From NCBI RefSeq assembly GCF_014638995.1, contig NZ_BMFR01000006.1, forward strand, positions 62,001-126,000: a DNA stretch of 64,000 nt, in the 5' to 3' direction. Below the pieces are notes generated by a model that was not told the DNA's origin, did no database searches, and saw nothing but the letters and a program-made list of their open reading frames with translations. This stretch comes from Virgibacillus oceani (GTDB taxonomy: Bacteria; Bacillota; Bacilli; Bacillales; Amphibacillaceae). The translations under genes and the position numbers were made by a program. Shown piece after piece: positions 1 through 11,013 of this stretch. Position 1 is the first letter of the stretch, and each line of letters begins with the position of its first letter.

Positions 1-348
1 CATCAGGAAGCATTGCGTGTGGCAAACAACACTACTATTTTCACTCAATCGTATGCAGAAAATGAGGTTGTGCGTTTTCCAATAGCACATGGTGAAGGGA
101 ATTACTACTGTGATGAGGAAACCCTTAACGAATTAAAGCAGCATCATCAAATTGTCTTTACGTATGAAAACAATCCCAATGGATCGACATCAGACATTGC
201 TGGAATTATTAATAAACAGGGCAACGTATTAGGTCTAATGCCACACCCTGAACGGGCAGTTGAAGCGATCATTGGCAGTGATGATGGTTTAAAAGTCTTT
301 CAGTCGATCGTCAGGAATTGGAGGGAATCTCATGTTGCAAACGTTTGA
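1..348 (+). CDS. purQ: Phosphoribosylformylglycinamidine synthase subunit PurQ, C-terminal part
   Basis: This is the C-terminal part of the glutaminase subunit of FGAM synthase; the window edge cuts off its 5' end, and the frame is open from base 1. The subunit releases ammonia from glutamine for PurL. The class I amidotransferase signature PHPERAVE near residue 80 of the visible part carries the catalytic His and Glu. The nucleophilic Cys lies outside the window. It overlaps purL by 17 bases, which fits translational coupling within the purine operon. Confidence 0.95.
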   Translation, partial: HQEALRVANNTTIFTQSYAENEVVRFPIAHGEGNYYCDEETLNELKQHHQIVFTYENNPNGSTSDIAGIINKQGNVLGLMPHPERAVEAIIGSDDGLKVFQSIVRNWRESHVANV

Positions 349-2569
349 TATTAGTCCAGCACAGATTGAAACGGAAAAATTGTACAAAGAAATGGGACTT
401 AGCGACAACGAATTTGAAATGGTAAAGTCCATTTTGAATCGCCGCCCAAATTTTACGGAGACAGGAATTTTTTCCGTTATGTGGTCGGAGCATTGCAGCT
501 ACAAAACGTCAAAACCGTTGTTGAAAAAATTCCCGACAAAAGCGCCCCATGTTCTGCAAGGGCCAGGAGAGGGCGCCGGAATTATCGACATTGGTGATAA
601 TCAGGCAGTCGTTTTTAAAATTGAAAGCCATAACCACCCGTCAGCAGTTGAGCCATATCAAGGTGCGGCAACAGGTGTAGGAGGCATTATTCGTGATGTG
701 TTTTCGATGGGGGCTCGTCCCATTGCGTTAATGAACTCGCTTCGTTTTGGAAACTTAACATCTGAACGTGTGAAATATTTGTTTAAAGAAGTTGTACACG
801 GAATCGCAGGGTACGGGAACTGTGTCGGCGTGCCAACCGTTGGCGGTGAGGTTCAATTTGATGATAGCTACGAAGGGAACCCGCTTGTGAATGCGATGTG
901 TGTTGGGTTAATCCATCATGATGAGATTCAAAAAGGGATTGCTGCAGGTATTGGCAATACGGTTCTTTATGCAGGTGCACCAACGGGTAGGGATGGTATT
1001 CATGGGGCGACATTTGCCTCGGATGATCTTGCAGAGGATGCCAACAAAGATCGTCCAGCTGTTCAGGTAGGTGATCCGTTCATGGAAAAATTATTGATTG
1101 AAGCGAGCCTTGAAGTGATTCATTCTGATGCTTTAGTCGGTATGCAGGACATGGGAGCGGCTGGGCTTACTTCATCAGCAAGTGAGATGGCAAGTAAAGC
1201 AGGAACAGGTATGGAGATGGATCTTGACTTGGTGCCGCAGCGTGAATTAAACATGAGTGCATACGAATTAATGCTGTCCGAATCCCAGGAACGCATGCTG
1301 CTCGTTGTCAAAAAAGGACGCGAACAGGAAATCATCGATGTTTTTGAAAAGTATGGACTACAGGCTGTAGCAGTCGGTGAGGTAATAGAGGAAAAAACAT
1401 TTCGTCTTAAACAGCACGGTGAAATTGTTGCAGACATCCCAGTTGATGCGTTAGCGGAGGAAGCACCAGTTTATCAAATGCCATCAAAGGAAGCGGAGTA
1501 TTTCAATACGTTTCAGCAAATGGAAACCCAAATACCTTTAGTCACAGATTATACAGAAATGCTTGGGAAGCTATTGGAGCAGCCAACCATTGCAAGCAAG
1601 GAATGGGTTTACGATCAGTACGATTCAATGGTGCAAACAAACACAGTTGTAACACCCGGTTCAGATGCGGCGATTGTCCGAATTAAGGGTACTGATAAGG
1701 CGCTTGCGATCACTACGGACTGTAATTCGCGCTACATTTATCTGGACCCGGAAACCGGCGGAAAAATCGCTGTTGCAGAAGCGGCACGTAATATTGTTTG
1801 CTCGGGGGCTAATCCATTGGGGCTAACGGATGGACTAAATTTCGGAAATCCGACAAAGCCGGAAATTTTTTGGCAAATGGAAAAAAGTGTTGCTGGCATG
1901 AGTGATGCCTGCCGGACTTTGGGAACACCAGTAATTAGCGGGAATGTATCGTTATATAACGAATCGAGAGGGAAAGCGATTTTTCCAACCCCAGTTGTTG
2001 GTATGGTTGGTTTACTGGAGACATTAGATCATCTTACACCAAGTTATTTTCAGCATGAGGGTGACCTTGTATTCTTAATTGGCGAAACAAAGGCAGAGTT
2101 TGGCGGAAGTGAATTGCAAAATGTATTAGCTGATCCGGATCAAATTTATTCCGGAAAAGCACCTTTCATAGATTTACAGGTGGAAGCTAAGCGGCAAACC
2201 CAGCTTCTGGATGCAATTCACCAAGGTATCGTTCAATCTGCGCATGACCTGGCAGAAGGCGGACTTGCAGTAGCTTTAGCGGAGAGTGTTTTCAGTGAAG
2301 CGGGCTTAGGTGTGAGTGCTTATCTAGATGGTGATATGACTGTTAAACTTTTCAGTGAAACACAGTCACGTTTTCTAGTAACGGTCAAACCAGAAGACGA
2401 GGAACGGTTTGCTGCACAGGTTGAGGATGCCAAACAAATAGGTGTAGTAACTGGTGATCATACCTATACGGTAATCGGAAACGGTGAAAAAGTTATCGAG
2501 GAAAATGTTCATACATTATGCAAACGTTGGAAAGGAGCTATTTCATGCTTGCTGAAATCAAAGGCTTAA
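332..2569 (+). CDS. purL: Phosphoribosylformylglycinamidine synthase subunit PurL
   Basis: This ATP-dependent synthetase subunit converts FGAR to FGAM in the cytoplasm, step four of purine synthesis. At 745 aa it is the small PurL type, which works as a complex with PurS and PurQ rather than as a single large protein. The N-terminal half has the GPGEGAGI and ESHNHPSA segments typical of the ATP-binding PurM-like fold, and a second PurM-like half follows from about residue 410. A GGAGGG site lies about 7 bases before the ATG. Its end overlaps the start of purF by 25 bases. Confidence 0.97.
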   Translation: MLQTFDISPAQIETEKLYKEMGLSDNEFEMVKSILNRRPNFTETGIFSVMWSEHCSYKTSKPLLKKFPTKAPHVLQGPGEGAGIIDIGDNQAVVFKIESHNHPSAVEPYQGAATGVGGIIRDVFSMGARPIALMNSLRFGNLTSERVKYLFKEVVHGIAGYGNCVGVPTVGGEVQFDDSYEGNPLVNAMCVGLIHHDEIQKGIAAGIGNTVLYAGAPTGRDGIHGATFASDDLAEDANKDRPAVQVGDPFMEKLLIEASLEVIHSDALVGMQDMGAAGLTSSASEMASKAGTGMEMDLDLVPQRELNMSAYELMLSESQERMLLVVKKGREQEIIDVFEKYGLQAVAVGEVIEEKTFRLKQHGEIVADIPVDALAEEAPVYQMPSKEAEYFNTFQQMETQIPLVTDYTEMLGKLLEQPTIASKEWVYDQYDSMVQTNTVVTPGSDAAIVRIKGTDKALAITTDCNSRYIYLDPETGGKIAVAEAARNIVCSGANPLGLTDGLNFGNPTKPEIFWQMEKSVAGMSDACRTLGTPVISGNVSLYNESRGKAIFPTPVVGMVGLLETLDHLTPSYFQHEGDLVFLIGETKAEFGGSELQNVLADPDQIYSGKAPFIDLQVEAKRQTQLLDAIHQGIVQSAHDLAEGGLAVALAESVFSEAGLGVSAYLDGDMTVKLFSETQSRFLVTVKPEDEERFAAQVEDAKQIGVVTGDHTYTVIGNGEKVIEENVHTLCKRWKGAISCLLKSKA

Positions 2570-3954
2570 ACGAAGAATGCGGCGTTTTTGGAATTTGGGG
2601 TCATGAGAAAGCGGCTGAGATTACGTATTACGGTTTGCATGCACTGCAGCACAGAGGGCAGGATGGTGCTGGTGTAGTAACGAGCGATGGCGAAAGGTTA
2701 AAGATTCATAAAGATTTAGGACTTGTTAATGATGTTTTTAAGAATGCTGACTTCCAGGATCTCCAAGGCAATGCGGCGATTGGGCATGTTCGTTATGCGA
2801 CACAAGGCGACGGTGGCATTGATAACATTCAGCCATTGCTATTCCGTTCACAAACAGGAAGTGTTGCATTAGCCCATAACGGTAATATTATGAACGCTTA
2901 TAAGCTGCGTGGTGAATTAGAGCGGGATGGCAGTATTTTTCAAACGACATCTGATACAGAGGTTCTTGCCCATTTGATCAAACGAAATAGCACAAGTGAT
3001 TATGAAACTGCCCTTATGGAAGCATTACGGAGCTTGGTTGGGGCATATGCATTTCTTATTATGAAAGAAAACAAATTATATATAGCAACAGATCCTAGAG
3101 GCTTACGACCGATATCGATCGGCAGACTTGGCGGGGCATATGTTGTTGCATCGGAAACATGTGCTTTTGATCTTGTTGGTGCATCGTTTGAACGTGAAGT
3201 AATCCCTGGTGAGCTTGTGGTGATTGATAATAATGGAATTTCCTCTAAGAAGTTCGCTGATGCGGAGCCGCGTACCATGTGCGCGATGGAATATGTTTAT
3301 TTCTCAAGGCCTGATAGTAACGTGAATAGAGTGAATGTTCACGCTTCAAGAAAGAAGATGGGAATCGAGCTAGCGAAGGAATCACCAGTAGAAGCAGATG
3401 TTGTCACAGGTGTTCCTGACTCCAGTATTTCTGCAGCAATCGGTTATGCAGAGCAAAGCGGGCTGCCATATGAATTAGGGTTAATTAAAAATCGCTACGT
3501 TGGCAGAACGTTCATTCAGCCATCACAGGATTTACGTGAGCAAGGGGTAAAGATGAAGCTGTCTCCTGTACGGGGAATTGTAGAAGGGAAACGCGTCATT
3601 ATGATTGATGATTCAATTGTACGAGGGACGACAAGTAAGCGAATTGTCCGAATGCTGAAAGATGCAGGAGCTCTTGAAGTACACGTTCGCATTGCATCAC
3701 CGCCGATTACTAATCCTTGCTATTACGGCATAGACATGTCCACAAAAGAGGAACTTATTGCGGCAAACTATTCTCTTTATGGGATGGCGAAATTGATTGG
3801 TGCCGATAGTCTTGCCTATTTATCAGAGGAAGGGCTAAAGCGTGCAATTGTACGAGAAGACCTGCCACATCAAGGAATTTGCACTGCCTGCTTTACAGGA
3901 GAATACCCAGTCATTGAGAAAGGCCAAAAAACGATTGAATATACGAAATGCTAG
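2545..3954 (+). CDS. purF: Amidophosphoribosyltransferase PurF
   Basis: This enzyme makes 5-phosphoribosylamine from PRPP and glutamine, the first committed purine step. The ATG at 2545 is chosen because AAAGGAG lies just upstream and because it gives an 11-residue propeptide ahead of Cys12. Propeptide cleavage exposes that Cys as the glutaminase nucleophile in the B. subtilis enzyme. The PRPP-binding loop reads [16 protein letters not shown]. Cysteines in [16 protein letters not shown] and [10 protein letters not shown] match the [4Fe-4S] ligands of the oxygen-sensitive Bacillus type. Feedback inhibition by purine nucleotides is family knowledge. Confidence 0.96.
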   Translation: MLAEIKGLNEECGVFGIWGHEKAAEITYYGLHALQHRGQDGAGVVTSDGERLKIHKDLGLVNDVFKNADFQDLQGNAAIGHVRYATQGDGGIDNIQPLLFRSQTGSVALAHNGNIMNAYKLRGELERDGSIFQTTSDTEVLAHLIKRNSTSDYETALMEALRSLVGAYAFLIMKENKLYIATDPRGLRPISIGRLGGAYVVASETCAFDLVGASFEREVIPGELVVIDNNGISSKKFADAEPRTMCAMEYVYFSRPDSNVNRVNVHASRKKMGIELAKESPVEADVVTGVPDSSISAAIGYAEQSGLPYELGLIKNRYVGRTFIQPSQDLREQGVKMKLSPVRGIVEGKRVIMIDDSIVRGTTSKRIVRMLKDAGALEVHVRIASPPITNPCYYGIDMSTKEELIAANYSLYGMAKLIGADSLAYLSEEGLKRAIVREDLPHQGICTACFTGEYPVIEKGQKTIEYTKC

Positions 3955-3972
3955 AAAAAGGAGTGTGCCAAA

Positions 3973-4992
3973 ATGTCTTCTAGTTATAAGCAAGCTGGCG
4001 TCGATGTAGAAAAGGGCTATCAGGCTGTTGAATTAATGAAAAAGCATATTGCAAGAACAAACCGCAAAGAAGTTCTTGGTGGCATTGGCGCATTTGCCGG
4101 GTTGTTTGACTTGAGCGGGTTTAGCTACAAGGAACCGGTTCTGGTTTCCGGAACAGATGGTGTCGGGACGAAGCTAAAGCTTGCCTTTCAGTTGGATAAA
4201 CATGATTCAGTTGGTATTGATTTAGTTGCCATGTGTGTGAACGATATTGTTGCTCAAGGAGCGCAGCCACTGTTTTTCCTCGATTACATTGCCTGTGGAA
4301 AGAACAAACCGGAAATGATCGAGCAGATTGTATCAGGGGTATCGGAAGGGTGTGTTCAAGCGGATGCAGCATTAATCGGTGGCGAAACTGCTGAAATGCC
4401 CGGGATGTATCAGGGAAATGAATACGATCTTGCCGGATTTGCAGTTGGCATTGCGGAAAAATCGAAGCTTGTAACAGGCGAAATGATCAAGCCTGGCGAT
4501 AGTATTATAGGATTGCCGTCAAGCGGTGTGCATTCCAATGGTTATTCTTTAGTTAGAAAGCTGATCGACAACCTTGATTTGACGAAGCAATATGATGGAT
4601 TTGATAAATCACTTGGTGAAGTGTTGTTAGAGCCGACGAAACTATATGCAAAAGCTATTCGAGCATTAATGAAACGTGTTGATATAAAAGGAATTTCCCA
4701 TATTACTGGTGGAGGGTTTTACGAAAATCTTCCAAGAATGCTGCCTCGGGGGCTTGGCGTATCGATTAATCCGGAAAGCTATGACAGACCAGCAATCTTT
4801 TCATTATTGCAGGAGTTAGGCGGCATGTCAGATGATGAAATGCACGGTGTCTTTAATATGGGCATTGGCATGGCAGTTGTTGTGGATCCGAATGAGTCAG
4901 AGCATACGCTAAAAGTGCTGCGCGAAAATGGTGAAGAGGCAATACGTATCGGTGTTGTGACGGATGGAGAAGGAGTGCGATTTCAATCATGA
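3973..4992 (+). CDS. purM: Phosphoribosylformylglycinamidine cyclo-ligase PurM
   Basis: PurM closes the imidazole ring of FGAM to give AIR, using ATP. The protein is 339 aa, close to the usual 340-350. It has the [12 protein letters not shown] nucleotide-binding segment near residue 60 and the glycine-rich [15 protein letters not shown] segment near residue 240. An AAAGGAG site precedes the ATG. The stop overlaps the purN start by four bases (ATGA), so the two are probably translated together. Confidence 0.96.
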   Translation: MSSSYKQAGVDVEKGYQAVELMKKHIARTNRKEVLGGIGAFAGLFDLSGFSYKEPVLVSGTDGVGTKLKLAFQLDKHDSVGIDLVAMCVNDIVAQGAQPLFFLDYIACGKNKPEMIEQIVSGVSEGCVQADAALIGGETAEMPGMYQGNEYDLAGFAVGIAEKSKLVTGEMIKPGDSIIGLPSSGVHSNGYSLVRKLIDNLDLTKQYDGFDKSLGEVLLEPTKLYAKAIRALMKRVDIKGISHITGGGFYENLPRMLPRGLGVSINPESYDRPAIFSLLQELGGMSDDEMHGVFNMGIGMAVVVDPNESEHTLKVLRENGEEAIRIGVVTDGEGVRFQS

Positions 4993-5579
4993 ATAAGGTG
5001 AAGGCGGCTGTTTTCGCATCGGGAACGGGCAGTAATTTTCAAGCAATCATTGAACAGGAAATAGAGAATAAATTAGCTTGTGACATCGCTTTACTCGTTT
5101 GTGATAAACCTGGAGCAACCGTAATTAACATTGCAGAAGATTATGATATTCCAACCTTTGTTTTTAATCCAAAAAACTATGCTGCTAAGAAGGATTACGA
5201 GCAGGAAGTGGTTAAGAGGTTACAGATCATGAATGTGAAGTGGATATTTTTGGCGGGTTACATGCGAATTATTGGTCCTGATTTACTTCATGTGTACGAA
5301 AACAAGATCGTCAATCTTCATCCTTCCATGCTGCCTGCATTTCCAGGTAAGGATGCAATTGGTCAGGCCTTTGAAGCGGGGGTAAAAACAACTGGGGTAA
5401 CAGTTCATTATGTAGATGCCGGGATTGATACTGGACCAATCATTGAACAGAAATCTGTACATGTTTTTCCCGATGATACAAAGGACACCTTACAAAAACG
5501 GATTCAGCGTGTTGAACATCAATTGTATCCACGCGTTATTAACCAACTTATCAAACAAGAGCGAGGGGTTTTTTCATGA
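4989..5579 (+). CDS. purN: Phosphoribosylglycinamide formyltransferase PurN
   Basis: This folate-dependent GAR transformylase moves a formyl group from 10-formyl-THF to GAR. The N-terminal [12 protein letters not shown] loop binds the phosphate. The segment [13 protein letters not shown] carries the catalytic Asn and His, and [10 protein letters not shown] carries the catalytic Asp. The length of 196 aa is normal. ATGA overlaps at both ends join it to purM and purH. Confidence 0.96.
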   Translation: MNKVKAAVFASGTGSNFQAIIEQEIENKLACDIALLVCDKPGATVINIAEDYDIPTFVFNPKNYAAKKDYEQEVVKRLQIMNVKWIFLAGYMRIIGPDLLHVYENKIVNLHPSMLPAFPGKDAIGQAFEAGVKTTGVTVHYVDAGIDTGPIIEQKSVHVFPDDTKDTLQKRIQRVEHQLYPRVINQLIKQERGVFS

Positions 5580-7102
5580 AGAAGAGAGCGTTAATCAGCG
5601 TATCGGACAAAGCAAACATCGAAACCTTTGCAAAGGGTCTTATCGAAAATGGCTATGAAATTATTTCAACAGGCGGCACGTTAAAGGTATTGTCAGATGC
5701 TGGAATCGATGCTGTAGCCGTTGAAAATGTTACGGGTTTTCCGGAAATCCTAAACGGCAGAGTTAAGACCTTGCACCCGTTTATTCATGCGGGATTGTTG
5801 GCGAAAAGAGAAATTGCCGATCATCAAAAACAGCTTAACGATCATGCTATTTCTCCAATTGATATGGTTGTTGTAAACCTATATCCGTTCAAACAAACAC
5901 TTGCCAAAGAGGGTGTTACAGAAGAGGAAATTGTTGAGAACATTGATATTGGCGGACCAACAATGCTTCGAGCGGCTGCGAAAAATTATACAAATGTGGC
6001 AGTTGTTGTCGATCCAGGCGATTATGAAGACGTGTTGGATTCTGTCCAGAAAGATACGTTAGATGCAGCAAAATGTAAACAGTTAGCCGCAAAAGTATTC
6101 CGACATACAGCAAACTACGATGCGATGATTGCTGCCTATTTTACTGATGAAGCCTACCCGGAAGTTCTCACATCTACGTATGAAAAAGTTCAAACGCTGC
6201 GTTATGGTGAAAACCCGCATCAAACAGCAGCATTCTATAAAAAACCGAACGAAGCAGCCGGAACACTTGCGGCAGCTGAACAGCTTCACGGCAAAGAGCT
6301 TTCCTATAATAACATTCAGGATGCAAATGCAGCACTTGAGATTATTGCCGACTTTGACGAACCGGCTGCTATTGCGGTTAAGCACATGAATCCATGTGGC
6401 ATCGGTATTGGAGAAACGATTTACAATGCATTCAAACGTGCATATGATGCGGATCCTGTTTCCATTTTCGGTGGAATCGTAGCCTTAAATAGAGAAGTGG
6501 ATTCGGAAACAGCACAGCAATTAAGTGAAATATTTTTGGAAATCGTCATTGCGCCAAGCTTTTCCGATAAAGCATTATCAGTGTTAACGAAAAAGAAAAA
6601 TATTCGTTTGCTGGAGCTGAAAATGGACAATGATGTTGTGGATTACAGACAAAAGGTTACAGCTGTAATGGGCGGTCTATTAGTGCAGGATTATGATACA
6701 GGCAAAGTTACTGAAGCTGATATCTCGTTTGCAACAAAACGCAAACCAACGAAGGATGAGCTTACGAATTTATTATTTGCGTGGAAAGCTGTTAAGCATG
6801 TTAAATCGAATGCCATTGTTTTAGCCAGAGACAATCAAACAATTGGTGTAGGCGCAGGACAGATGAACCGAATTGGTGCTGCAAACATTGCGATTGAACA
6901 AGCGGGAGAAAAAGCTAATGGAGCAGTGCTCGCGTCAGATGCATTTTTCCCAATGCCTGATACGGTGCAAGCCGCCGTGGAGGCTGGAATTACGGCGATT
7001 ATCCAGCCTGGGGGGTCAAAACGGGATCAGGACTCTGTTGATGTGTGTGATAAGCACGGAATTGCAATGGTTTACACCGGAATGCGCCATTTTAAACATT
7101 AA
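5576..7102 (+). CDS. purH: Bifunctional AICAR transformylase / IMP cyclohydrolase PurH
   Basis: PurH performs the last two steps to IMP. The N-terminal IMP cyclohydrolase (MGS-like) domain has STGGTLKVL and KTLHPFIHAGLLAKR; many relatives read HGG where this one reads HAG. The larger AICAR transformylase domain begins near residue 195 with LRYGENPHQTAAFY and includes the KHMNPCG motif. The 508-aa length is normal. The ATG overlaps the purN stop and is preceded by GCGAGGGG. Confidence 0.96.
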   Translation: MKKRALISVSDKANIETFAKGLIENGYEIISTGGTLKVLSDAGIDAVAVENVTGFPEILNGRVKTLHPFIHAGLLAKREIADHQKQLNDHAISPIDMVVVNLYPFKQTLAKEGVTEEEIVENIDIGGPTMLRAAAKNYTNVAVVVDPGDYEDVLDSVQKDTLDAAKCKQLAAKVFRHTANYDAMIAAYFTDEAYPEVLTSTYEKVQTLRYGENPHQTAAFYKKPNEAAGTLAAAEQLHGKELSYNNIQDANAALEIIADFDEPAAIAVKHMNPCGIGIGETIYNAFKRAYDADPVSIFGGIVALNREVDSETAQQLSEIFLEIVIAPSFSDKALSVLTKKKNIRLLELKMDNDVVDYRQKVTAVMGGLLVQDYDTGKVTEADISFATKRKPTKDELTNLLFAWKAVKHVKSNAIVLARDNQTIGVGAGQMNRIGAANIAIEQAGEKANGAVLASDAFFPMPDTVQAAVEAGITAIIQPGGSKRDQDSVDVCDKHGIAMVYTGMRHFKH

Positions 7103-7121
7103 TACAATAGGGGGCTTTCAG

Positions 7122-8372
7122 ATGAACATTTTAGTTGTTGGCCGCGGCGGACGTGAACACAGTATTGTGATGCAATTGGCAAACAGCGGTCGAGTCAGTC
7201 AAATATATGCAGCGCCCGGTAATGGCGGTATGGAGGAGCATGCTGCATGCGTTGCAATTGATGAAATGGATATTGCCGGTCTAGTAGATTTCGCTAAGTC
7301 GGAATCGATTGACCTTACCATTGTTGGTCCCGAGAATCCTTTAAACGAAGGTATTGCGAATCGATTTCAGGAAGAGGGTCTTGCCATTTTTGCCCCAACA
7401 AAGGAAGCGGCACTATTGGAAGGAAGCAAGAGCTTTGCCAAGGAATTTATGAAAACATATGATATCCCTACTGCGGAGTATGCTACATTTACAAATGCAG
7501 ACGATGCTAAGAATTATATTTTGGAAAAAGGTGCACCAATCGTAATTAAGGCGGATGGATTGGCAGCAGGGAAAGGTGTTGTTGTTGCTGAGACAGAAGT
7601 GCAGGCACTTCAAGCGGTTGATGAAATGCTTTTTGCTAAAACATTTGCTGATGCTGGTGCAACGATCGTTATTGAAGAATGTTTATTAGGGAAGGAATTT
7701 TCACTGATGGCGTTTGTACATGAGGGGAACGTTTATCCAATGATCCCAGCAAGAGATCACAAACGTGCATATGACAATGATCAAGGACCAAATACTGGTG
7801 GAATGGGTGCATATGCGCCGGTCCCGGATATTTCAAATGAGACGTTGATCTATACGTATCGGGAAATTCTGCAAAAAACAGCTGCTGGTTTAATCGCAGA
7901 GGGACGCCCATTTACCGGTGTTTTATATGCTGGATTGATGATGACTGCGGATGGTCCGAAAGTAATTGAATTTAACACACGCTTTGGTGATCCGGAAACA
8001 CAGGTTGTACTGCCATTGTTGAAAAATGATCTTATTCAAGTTTTGATCGATGTGATGAATGGCAATGACCCCGGACTTGAATGGGAAAATAGTTGCTGCA
8101 CGGGTGTTGTATTGGCATCAAAAGGGTATCCGGGAGCATATCAAAAAAGCGTTGTGCTTCCCCAATTTGAAATTGGAGCAGAGTCTTTTATTGTACATGC
8201 AGGAACAAAACAAGCAGGCAGCTGCTTTCAATCTGATGGTGGCAGAGTATTGCTGGTTGGCTCAAAAAGTACCACGCTAGGAAGGGCAACCGATCATGTA
8301 TATCAAGCACTGGCATCAGCAGGGGAGTTGGACGAATTTTTTTATAGGAAGGATATAGGGAAAGAGAATTGA
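7122..8372 (+). CDS. purD: Phosphoribosylamine-glycine ligase PurD
   Basis: This ATP-grasp ligase joins phosphoribosylamine and glycine to form GAR. The start at 7122 is chosen over upstream in-frame codons because MNILVVGRGGREHSI is the family N-terminus and an AGGGGG site lies just before it. This gives 416 aa. ATP-grasp landmarks include KADGLAAGKGV near residue 145 and EFNTRFGDPETQ near residue 285. It follows purH by 19 bases and ends the operon; a hairpin terminator begins at its stop codon. Confidence 0.95.
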   Translation: MNILVVGRGGREHSIVMQLANSGRVSQIYAAPGNGGMEEHAACVAIDEMDIAGLVDFAKSESIDLTIVGPENPLNEGIANRFQEEGLAIFAPTKEAALLEGSKSFAKEFMKTYDIPTAEYATFTNADDAKNYILEKGAPIVIKADGLAAGKGVVVAETEVQALQAVDEMLFAKTFADAGATIVIEECLLGKEFSLMAFVHEGNVYPMIPARDHKRAYDNDQGPNTGGMGAYAPVPDISNETLIYTYREILQKTAAGLIAEGRPFTGVLYAGLMMTADGPKVIEFNTRFGDPETQVVLPLLKNDLIQVLIDVMNGNDPGLEWENSCCTGVVLASKGYPGAYQKSVVLPQFEIGAESFIVHAGTKQAGSCFQSDGGRVLLVGSKSTTLGRATDHVYQALASAGELDEFFYRKDIGKEN

Positions 8373-8394
8373 GGCATCCGTTTGGGTGTCTTTT
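8373..8394 (+). terminator. Terminator of the purine operon
   Basis: A 7-bp stem pairs GGCATCC with GGGTGTC, including two G-U pairs. The loop is GTTT and TTTT follows directly. It starts at the purD stop codon, which fits the operon end in related genomes. Confidence 0.7.
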
Positions 8395-8420
8395 CCGTTG
8401 TGTTGGGAAAGAATTAAGGC

Positions 8421-9123
8421 ATCGGCAGGAGGGCGGGAACATCAACCGGAGTGAGAGAACATCAACCGGAGAGCGGGAACATCAACCGGAGAGCGGAAAC
8501 ATCAACCCGAGAGCGGGAACATCAACCCGAGAGCGGGAACATCAACCGGAGAGCGGAAACATCAACCCGAGAGCGGGAACATCAACCCGAGAGCGGGAAC
8601 ATCAACCGGAGAGCGGAAACATCAACCCGAGGGCGGGAACATCAACCGGAGGGCGGGAACATCAACCGGAGTGAGAGAACATCAACCCGAGAGCGGGAAC
8701 ATCAACCCGAGAGCGGGAACATCAACCGGAGAGCGGAAACATCAACCGGAGAGCGGAAACATCAACCGGAGAGCGGGAACATCAACCGGAGAGCGGAAAC
8801 ATCAACCCGGGAGTCGGAACATCAACCGGAGAGCGGAAACATCAACCCGAGAGCGAGAACATCAACCGGAGAGCGGGAACATCAACCCGAGGGCGGGAAC
8901 ATCAACCGGAGAGCGGAAACATCAACCGGAGAGCGGGAACATCAACCGGAGAGCGAAAACATCAACCCGAGAGCGGGAACATCAACCGGAGAGCGGAAAC
9001 ATCAACCGGAGAGCGGGAACATCAACCCGAGAGCGGGAACATCAACCCGAGAGTGGGAACATCAACCGGAGTGAGGAAACATCACCCTCGAGAACAAGAA
9101 CATCAATCCGATCCACAAAAAAC
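8421..9123 (+). repeat. 20-bp tandem repeat array (33 units plus diverged tail)
   Basis: The consensus unit is ATCAACCGGAGAGCGGGAAC. From 8421 to 9080 there are 33 units of exactly 20 bp; the first (ATCGGCAGGA...) is degenerate. Two diverged units of 21 and 22 bp follow. Variation is confined to a few positions: CCGGA or CCCGA, and GCGGGAAC or GCGGAAAC. Units at 8441, 8661 and 9061 contain GTGAG. There are no spacers, so it is not a CRISPR array. It lies between the purD terminator and the yerA promoter. Because the unit lacks stop codons on the plus strand, it creates long but probably spurious reading frames. Confidence 0.97.
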
Positions 9124-9228
9124 ATCATCTTTTGTCACAAAATATTCACCACAATTAACAGTAACTTTACAGTATTAAAGTGCCGGATATGGTACGATAG
9201 AGAAAATAATACATTGGAGAGTTGTTTT

Positions 9229-10971
9229 ATGCACGAAAATGGTTATTACTGGCGAAATCGCGAATTACGTGAACACGTTGCTGTTATTGATGGCAAGGTA
9301 GCACCTACACTTATTTTAAAAAATGGCATCTATTTGAATACATTTACAAAACAATGGCTGCATGCAAATATTTGGATCTTGAATGACCGAATTGTTTATG
9401 TTGGGGATAAGCTTCCAAAGAACAGTAAATCGGCGGAAATAATAGATTGTGAAAATCAATTTATTGTACCGGGCTATATTGAACCGCATGCACATCCATT
9501 CCAATTATACAATCCGGAAGAGCTTGCGAACCATGCGGCTAAATTCGGAACAACGACGTTAATTAATGATAGTTTAATGTGGCATTTTTTGTTGGACAAA
9601 AAGAAAGCGTTTTCTTTATTGGAAGAGTTTAATAATTTGCCAATATCTATGTATTGGTGGGCACGGTTTGATTCACAAACAGCATTGCAGGATGAGGAAT
9701 CGTTGTTCAACAGTGAAGAAGTTCTTAGCTGGCTTTCCCATCATTCAGTTGTTCAGGGCGGGGAGCTTACCTCGTGGCCAAGTCTCCTTGCGGGTGATGA
9801 TAGATTGCTATATTGGATGCAGGAATCGAAGCGCAGAGGGAAACCAGTAGAGGGCCATCTTCCCGGCGCCTCCGAATCAACGCTGACGAAAATGAAACTG
9901 CTTGGTGTTACAGCCGATCATGAGTCAATGACTGGTGCAGAAGCAATTAAACGAATGAAGCTTGGCTATCAGGTTGGGCTCAGACATTCATCAATCCGAC
10001 CTGATCTGCCTAAACTAATAGACGAGATTTTGGCAGAAGGGATTACAACGTTTGAAAATGTAACCATGACAACGGATGGATCAACACCGGCATTTTATGA
10101 GAATGGTTTAATGAATGTATGTCTGGAAATCGCAATAAATAAGGGTGTCCCGCTTGAAGAGGCATATCGCATGGCGACATACAATGTTGCAAAGCATTTT
10201 GACATGGCAGAGCAATTAGGAAGCATTGCACCTGGCAGAATTGCACATATTAATATTTTGGAAAGTAAAGAGAATCCGCATCCGATCAGTGTTTTGGCAA
10301 GTGGTAAATGGATTAAACGGGACGGCGAGCAGAAAAGCAAAGGGTCGCACATCAATTGGAAGAAGCACGACATAGGACCGCTTATGCTGGATTGGGATTT
10401 ACAAACAACAGACCTGCAATTTTCATTACCGATTGGACTTGATATGATCAACGATGTAATTATCAAACCATATCCAATCAAAACAGATGTTACGCTTGAA
10501 ATATTGCCTGAAAATAATAGCGACGCGTTTCTTCTATTAATTGACCGTGAAGGGAAATGGCGTGTTAATACGACACTGCGCGGGTTCACGAATCGTTTGG
10601 GAGCTATTGCGAGTTCCTATTCAACAACGGGAGATATCGTCTTTATTGGGAAAAGCAAACATGACATGCTGCTTGCATCCAGACGGCTAAAGGAGCTTGG
10701 AGGTGGAATTGTTTTAGTTCACCAAGGAGAAGTTATATTTGAATTGCCACTTAGACTTGGTGGTATAATGTTCGATGGAACGATGGAACAGCTCATAAAA
10801 CACGGTAAAGATTTAAAGAAACTTCTCAAGGATTTTGGATATAATTTCGGGGATCCAGTATATACTATATTATTTTTATCATCGACTCATTTACCGTTTA
10901 TTCGCATAACACAGCAGGGTATTGTCGATATAAAGAAACGAAAAGTGCTCTTCCCAGCTACCATGCGTTAG
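9229..10971 (+). CDS. yerA: Adenine deaminase-like amidohydrolase YerA
   Basis: This metal-dependent amidohydrolase resembles adenine deaminases, which convert adenine to hypoxanthine. Its B. subtilis counterpart also follows purD. The frame is open upstream through the repeat array, but the ATG at 9229 is chosen because TTGGAGAG precedes it and it gives 580 aa, the usual YerA length. The metal-binding segment reads VPGYIEPHAHPF, followed by EGHLPGAS and ADHESMTG. The C-terminal part from about residue 380 is the usual adenine deaminase domain. The activity of YerA-type members is less certain than that of AdeC. Confidence 0.85.
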   Translation: MHENGYYWRNRELREHVAVIDGKVAPTLILKNGIYLNTFTKQWLHANIWILNDRIVYVGDKLPKNSKSAEIIDCENQFIVPGYIEPHAHPFQLYNPEELANHAAKFGTTTLINDSLMWHFLLDKKKAFSLLEEFNNLPISMYWWARFDSQTALQDEESLFNSEEVLSWLSHHSVVQGGELTSWPSLLAGDDRLLYWMQESKRRGKPVEGHLPGASESTLTKMKLLGVTADHESMTGAEAIKRMKLGYQVGLRHSSIRPDLPKLIDEILAEGITTFENVTMTTDGSTPAFYENGLMNVCLEIAINKGVPLEEAYRMATYNVAKHFDMAEQLGSIAPGRIAHINILESKENPHPISVLASGKWIKRDGEQKSKGSHINWKKHDIGPLMLDWDLQTTDLQFSLPIGLDMINDVIIKPYPIKTDVTLEILPENNSDAFLLLIDREGKWRVNTTLRGFTNRLGAIASSYSTTGDIVFIGKSKHDMLLASRRLKELGGGIVLVHQGEVIFELPLRLGGIMFDGTMEQLIKHGKDLKKLLKDFGYNFGDPVYTILFLSSTHLPFIRITQQGIVDIKKRKVLFPATMR

Positions 10972-11013
10972 CGTATAATAATAAAAAGAAATTATACAAA
11001 GGTGTTGGGAGAA

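Noticed and set aside
8369..8674. Open frame through the first part of the 20-bp array
   Set aside because: It is open only because the repeat unit lacks stops; the start has no RBS and the start overlaps purD.
8421..9123. CRISPR array
   Set aside because: Units are contiguous 20-mers with no unique spacers, and no cas genes are present.
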